From Hyphomicrobiales bacterium (GTDB taxonomy: Bacteria; Pseudomonadota; Alphaproteobacteria; Rhizobiales; Beijerinckiaceae): DNA of 58,933 nucleotides. The position numbers and the translations under genes are program-made. The stretch spans positions 1-58,933 of the forward strand of contig SEEM01000026.1 of the NCBI GenBank assembly GCA_004144595.1, in the 5' to 3' direction. Within the stretch, counting starts at the first letter, position 1, and every line of letters begins with the position of its first letter. Shown here one piece after another: positions 56,987-58,933 of the stretch. A model generated the notes under the pieces. That model worked only from the letters and a program-made list of their open reading frames with translations, was not told where the DNA came from and ran no database searches.

Positions 56987-58147
56987 ATGACAAAAAACCT
57001 CCTTCTCTCGACATCGATCCTCGCCGTTCTGGCCTTCCTGGCCCCGGCTGCGTTCGCCCAGGCTGCTCCGACGCTGTCGGGCCAGAAGCCGATCGTCATC
57101 GCCCATCGTGGCGCCAGCGGCTACCTGCCCGAGCATACGATCGAGGGTTACAAGCTCGCAATCCAGCAGGGCGCCGACTTTATCGAGCCGGATCTCGTCT
57201 CGACCAAGGACGGCGTGCTGGTCGTGCGCCACGAGCCGATGCTATCAGGCACGACAGACGTCGCCGACCGTCCGGAATTCGCCAATCGCAAGACCACCCG
57301 CAAGGTCGACGGCGTCGATACCACCGACTGGTTCGCCAACGACTTCACTGCCGCCGAGATCAAGACACTCAAGGCCAAGCAGGCCTTCGCCGACCGGGAC
57401 CAGTCGCATAACGGCAAGTACCAGATCCCGACCTTCCAGGAGGTGATCGACCTCGCCAAGGCCGAGAGCGCCCGCACTGGCCGCACCATCGGCATCTATC
57501 CCGAGACCAAGCACCCGACCTATCACGCCGCGCTCGGGCTCGCCTTCGAGGACAAGCTTCTGGATATGCTCAAAGCTGTCGGCTGGACCGACAAGACCGC
57601 GCCGGTCTTCATCCAGAGCTTCGAGACCGCGAACCTCAAATACCTGCGTCCGAAGACGCAATTGCGCCTCGTCCAGCTCGTGGATGGCGACGGCGTCGAC
57701 AAGGACGGCAAGGTTACGCTCGTCGCGCCCTTCGACCGCCCCTACGACTTCGCCGTGCTCGGCGACAAGCGGACCTTCCAGGATATGCTCTCGGCCGAGG
57801 GGCTGAAGGAGATCGCGACCTATGCCGACGGCGTCGGCCCCTGGAAGCCCTATCTGATCGGCGCCAAGCAGACGATCGGCGCGGATGGCAAGCCGCAGGA
57901 CCTCAACAGCGACGGTGCGATCGACGAGCGCGACCGCACGCTGATCGCCCCGACAAATGTGGTGAAGGATGCCCATGCGGCTGGGCTCATGGTCCATAGC
58001 TGGACCTTCCGGAGCGAGCCGAAGCGACTGACCTCCGACTTCAAGGGCGACGCCGGCGCCGAATACAAGGCCTTCTTCGCGCTCGGCCTCGACGGGCTGT
58101 TCTCGGATTTCCCCGACCAGGCCGTGAAAGCGCGCGACGGCAGGTAA
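56987..58147 (+). CDS. periplasmic glycerophosphodiester phosphodiesterase (GlpQ-like)
   Basis: From ATG 56987 the 386-residue protein opens with a Sec signal peptide ([20 protein letters not shown]) and the TIM-barrel active site [24 protein letters not shown] and VRHEP. The Glu/Asp/His set matches GlpQ, which releases glycerol 3-phosphate from deacylated phospholipids. A loop at about residues 305-316 ([12 protein letters not shown]) looks like an EF-hand calcium site. A terminator follows directly. Earlier Mets are not needed. Confidence 0.92.
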   Translation: MTKNLLLSTSILAVLAFLAPAAFAQAAPTLSGQKPIVIAHRGASGYLPEHTIEGYKLAIQQGADFIEPDLVSTKDGVLVVRHEPMLSGTTDVADRPEFANRKTTRKVDGVDTTDWFANDFTAAEIKTLKAKQAFADRDQSHNGKYQIPTFQEVIDLAKAESARTGRTIGIYPETKHPTYHAALGLAFEDKLLDMLKAVGWTDKTAPVFIQSFETANLKYLRPKTQLRLVQLVDGDGVDKDGKVTLVAPFDRPYDFAVLGDKRTFQDMLSAEGLKEIATYADGVGPWKPYLIGAKQTIGADGKPQDLNSDGAIDERDRTLIAPTNVVKDAHAAGLMVHSWTFRSEPKRLTSDFKGDAGAEYKAFFALGLDGLFSDFPDQAVKARDGR

Positions 58148-58160
58148 GCGATCTCGGCAG

Positions 58161-58191
58161 AAGGCCCGCGATGCCCGGCATCGCGGGCCTT
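58161..58191 (+). terminator. terminator of the phosphodiesterase gene
   Basis: A 15-base arm AAGGCCCGCGATGCC (58161-58175) is mirrored by GGCATCGCGGGCCTT (58177-58191), and TCTGTTT follows on the plus strand. Confidence 0.85.
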
Positions 58192-58229
58192 CTGTTTGGC
58201 AGATGCAGCGCCTGGCGGCGCGGCCGAAA

Positions 58230-58514
58230 TCAATCGCAGACGCGGCTGGTCCTGCGCACGACGCCGCGCGGGGTCTCGCGCTCGGTCGTCACGGTGCGGC
58301 AACGGTCCCCGCGGCGATCGGCACGCCAGTCGCGCTCGCGTCGACGATCGTAGCGGTCGCGGCGATCGTCACGGCGGATTTCGCGGTCGACAGCCCGCTC
58401 GCGCGGGGAGCGTGTATCGACACTGACACCGCCGGGGCCGACATTGATTGACTGGGCATAGGCCCCGCCGCTGATCAGCAGCGCGGCGAGCAGGGCAGGC
58501 ACAAGACGTTTCAT
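58230..58514 (-). CDS. small secreted Arg-rich protein
   Basis: The 94-residue protein has a clear Sec signal peptide (MKRLVPALLAALLISGGAYA) and a mature part with an Arg/Asp-rich low-complexity core (about residues 35-70) and a C-terminal RTVTTERETPRGVVRRTSRV block with a Cys pair. The family is unknown to me. It is convergent with the phosphodiesterase gene. Similar short basic exported proteins are common in this order. Confidence 0.75.
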   Translation of the reverse strand: MKRLVPALLAALLISGGAYAQSINVGPGGVSVDTRSPRERAVDREIRRDDRRDRYDRRRERDWRADRRGDRCRTVTTERETPRGVVRRTSRVCD

Positions 58515-58614
58515 GAGGTATCCTCCGTTCCCGTCACCAACGGGTCACCTCCGGATTCGTTCCGATACGTCACCGCTCCCCAGCTCCGGCCGCCACTTCG
58601 ACGCCCTGAAACGC

Positions 58615-58643
58615 AAAACGCGCCAGCGAAGCCGGCGCGTTTG
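58615..58643 (-). terminator. terminator of the ABC ATPase gene at the edge
   Basis: AAACGCGCC (58616-58624) and GGCGCGTTT (58634-58642) form a 9-bp stem. On the minus strand TGCGTTTC follows, about 25 bases after the stop at 58667. Confidence 0.75.
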
Positions 58644-58666
58644 CAATCGAGACCTGGGATGGTTTC

Positions 58667-58933
58667 TCAGTGCAGGATCTGGCTGAGGAAGAGCTTGGTG
58701 CGCTCGTGCTGGGGGTTCTTGAAGAACGCGTCGGGCGTGTTCATCTCGACGATCTGGCCGGCGTCCATGAAGATGACGCGGTCGGCGACCTGGCGGGCGA
58801 AGCCCATCTCGTGCGTGACGCAGAGCATGGTCATGCCCTCGTCGGCGAGCGAGACCATGGTGTCGAGCACCTCCTTGACCATCTCCGGGTCGAGCGCCGA
58901 GGTCGGCTCGTCGAACAGCATGATCTTCGGGCT
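58667..58933 (-). CDS. C-terminal part of a polar amino-acid ABC transporter ATPase (GlnQ-type), truncated by the window
   Basis: The frame stays open to the last base and reads [18 protein letters not shown], the Walker B region, then [15 protein letters not shown] (H-loop) and the usual end [15 protein letters not shown]. The Met at 58921 is internal. Walker A and the signature are outside the window. This family imports amino acids from a periplasmic binding protein. Confidence 0.9.
   Translation of the reverse strand, partial: SPKIMLFDEPTSALDPEMVKEVLDTMVSLADEGMTMLCVTHEMGFARQVADRVIFMDAGQIVEMNTPDAFFKNPQHERTKLFLSQILH

Overview
This 58.9 kb, high-GC window looks like chromosome from an alphaproteobacterium of the Hyphomicrobiales, possibly Bosea or a close relative. 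The reasons are the tig-clpP-clpX-lon order, alphaproteobacterial tRNAs, several copies of a GCATCGG...CCGATGC palindromic repeat typical of this order, and gene content dominated by ABC transporters and LysR regulators. The genus is inferred from general resemblance only. I saw no insertion sequence, prophage, CRISPR array, rRNA operon or replication origin.

Left part (1-14.2 kb): a phosphonate island. Seven co-directional minus-strand genes encode PhnW, PhnA and PhnY, then a binding protein, an ATPase and a fused permease, then a metallophosphoesterase. Together they would import 2-aminoethylphosphonate (AEP), transaminate it to phosphonoacetaldehyde, oxidise this to phosphonoacetate and hydrolyse it to acetate and phosphate. 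A second minus-strand unit holds a class III aminotransferase-fold enzyme resembling PbfA (hydroxy-AEP ammonia-lyase) and a D-2-hydroxyacid dehydrogenase. The tail of a GcvT-domain demethylase-like protein lies at the window edge. Each unit has its own divergent LysR gene, and the two LysR proteins are paralogues.

14.2-21.5 kb: two paralogous ring-cleaving-dioxygenase-like VOC proteins (one fused to a serine hydrolase), a Tat-exported transglutaminase-like protein, a LysR gene with a divergent NTF2-like/SDR pair, and three gene remnants (TlpA-like, FMN reductase, 2-amino-3-ketobutyrate CoA ligase). This looks like a zone of turnover.

21.5-31 kb: a LysR gene followed by nine co-directional genes. 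They encode a polyamine/opine-type ABC transporter, a three-subunit flavin/[2Fe-2S] amine dehydrogenase of the opine or hydroxyproline oxidase kind, a RidA deaminase and an enolase-superfamily sugar-acid dehydratase-like enzyme. The substrate is unknown. This is the best candidate in the window for an undescribed pathway.

31-42.3 kb: housekeeping. A transglutaminase-like protein, rsgA, tRNA-Asp, tRNA-Val, then lon, clpX, clpP and tig, and tRNA-Leu.

42.4-58.9 kb: a multicopper-oxidase-fold protein lacking most copper ligands, gntK and gnd, an AraC gene sharing its start with a DUF2000 gene, a 25-codon gene with an extreme Shine-Dalgarno sequence, an rnr-DUF983-NUDIX operon, rpmG, guaA, an RsmB-type methyltransferase, a small lipoprotein, a pentapeptide-repeat protein, a periplasmic glycerophosphodiesterase and the end of an amino-acid ABC ATPase.
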